Origin: Helicobacter marmotae
Lineage (GTDB): Bacteria; Campylobacterota; Campylobacteria; Campylobacterales; Helicobacteraceae
Direction of reading: 5' to 3'
NCBI RefSeq assembly: GCF_003364255.1
Contig: NZ_NXLR01000005.1
Span: 1-64,000, forward strand
DNA: 64,000 nucleotides
Shown: positions 63,707-64,000 of the stretch, piece by piece
Numbering within the stretch: the stretch's first letter is position 1
Layout of the letters: each line of letters opens with the position of its first letter
The notes under the pieces: generated by a model
The model's input: the letters and a program-made list of their open reading frames with translations, nothing else
Database searches by the model: none
What the model was told of the DNA's origin: nothing
Program-made: the position numbers and the translations under genes

Positions 63707-64000
63707 TTAAGACATTTTTGTCTCTATGTAATGCTTATAAACAAATTCTATACCTTTTTTGAGTGAGATTTTTGGTTTCCAGCCTAAAGCGTTGATTTTA
63801 CGTGAATCCATGAGCTTTTGATATGTCCCATCTGGCTTAGAAGTATCAAAGATAAGCTCCCCACTAAAGCCTACAATATCCTTTATAAGCAAGGCAAGTT
63901 CAGCGATACTTATATCACTTCCATAGCCGACATTAAGGTGCGTATTACGAATGGGGGTAAGATTTGAAGCAAGCTGTGCAAAAGAGATATTTTGCATAGC
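63707..64000 (-). CDS. GDP-L-fucose synthase-like protein, C-terminal part
   Basis: Only the last ~97 residues are visible; the gene continues past the right edge. HLNVGYGSDISIAELALLIKDIVGFSGELIFDTSKPDGTYQKLMDS, then LGWKPKISLKKGIEF, is the C-terminal signature of GDP-fucose synthase (Fcl/WcaG), an SDR-type epimerase-reductase acting on GDP-4-keto-6-deoxymannose. An internal ATG near 63997 is probably not the true start. Its presence points to fucose-type sugars in the surface glycan, which fits the transferase cluster at the other end of the window. Confidence 0.8.
   Translation of the reverse strand, partial: AMQNISFAQLASNLTPIRNTHLNVGYGSDISIAELALLIKDIVGFSGELIFDTSKPDGTYQKLMDSRKINALGWKPKISLKKGIEFVYKHYIETKMS

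Overview
The window looks like about 64 kb of the chromosome of an enterohepatic-type Helicobacter (Campylobacterota). The evidence is gene content and order. There are blocks in the order known from H. pylori: fliF-fliG-fliH-dxs, mltG-DUF3971-nth-fliN-fliO-tonB-like, ispDF followed by an HP1021-type regulator, and fmt-birA-parA-parB-atp operon-tolQ-tolR-tolA-tolB-pal-cpoB-slyD. Other signs are the OorDABC 2-oxoglutarate:acceptor oxidoreductase, a malate dehydrogenase gene, TATAAT/TACAAT -10 boxes behind T-rich DNA, and long poly-G/C tracts of the kind Helicobacter and Campylobacter use for phase variation. The species assignment is inference; no rRNA is present.

Region 1 to 13.1 kb (minus strand) is a surface-glycan cluster. 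It runs from a phosphomannomutase/phosphoglucomutase (algC) and pyrC through GT2 and GT4 glycosyltransferases and one SAM methyltransferase. Six G10 or G11 tracts lie in these genes. By reading frame, the methyltransferase is switched off here, two transferases are in frame across their tracts, and three tracts near 3' ends change how a gene joins or couples to the next one. The same region is filled with copies of a palindromic repeat that stays open in one frame (peptides such as CHSERSEESL...RDSS...QNDK). It adds hundreds of residues in front of glycosyltransferase domains, or makes up a whole open frame. At the left edge, 157 bp recur 1,953 bp downstream in the same frame, so a GT4 gene is partly duplicated or the contig ends in a repeat.

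Region 13.5 to 20.3 kb (plus strand): hisC, the flagellar MS-ring/switch genes fliF-fliG-fliH, dxs and tRNA-Leu(UAG). Region 20.5 to 28.9 kb (minus): a DUF815 ATPase, clpA, clpS, oorC-B-A-D, mdh and mltG. Region 28.8 to 35.5 kb (plus): an AsmA-like DUF3971 protein, a FeoA-domain protein, nth, a CheX-like protein, fliN, fliO and a TonB-like protein. Region 35.7 to 45.5 kb: yciI and thiC (minus), ispDF, the HP1021-type regulator and pgpA (plus), then a metallophosphoesterase and the translation operon secG-frr-thrS-infC-rpmI-rplT (minus). Region 45.6 to 48.8 kb: a polytopic membrane protein switched off by a C11 tract, murB, fliQ and tRNA-Sec(UCA). Region 48.8 kb to the right edge (minus): slyD, the Tol-Pal genes, the ATP synthase operon, parB-parA, birA, fmt, proB and the end of a GDP-fucose synthase-like gene.

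Most housekeeping genes are ordinary and tightly packed. The unusual part is the first 10 kb, where homopolymer switches, overlapping genes and in-frame palindromic repeats combine into what looks like a system for varying and reshuffling glycosyltransferases. No transposase, integrase, CRISPR array or rRNA gene was seen. The only gene-free stretch over 300 bases is 13171-13559, which holds a degenerate repeat copy and two promoters. Two slightly shorter ones (20254-20536 and 35465-35750) also hold repeat copies.
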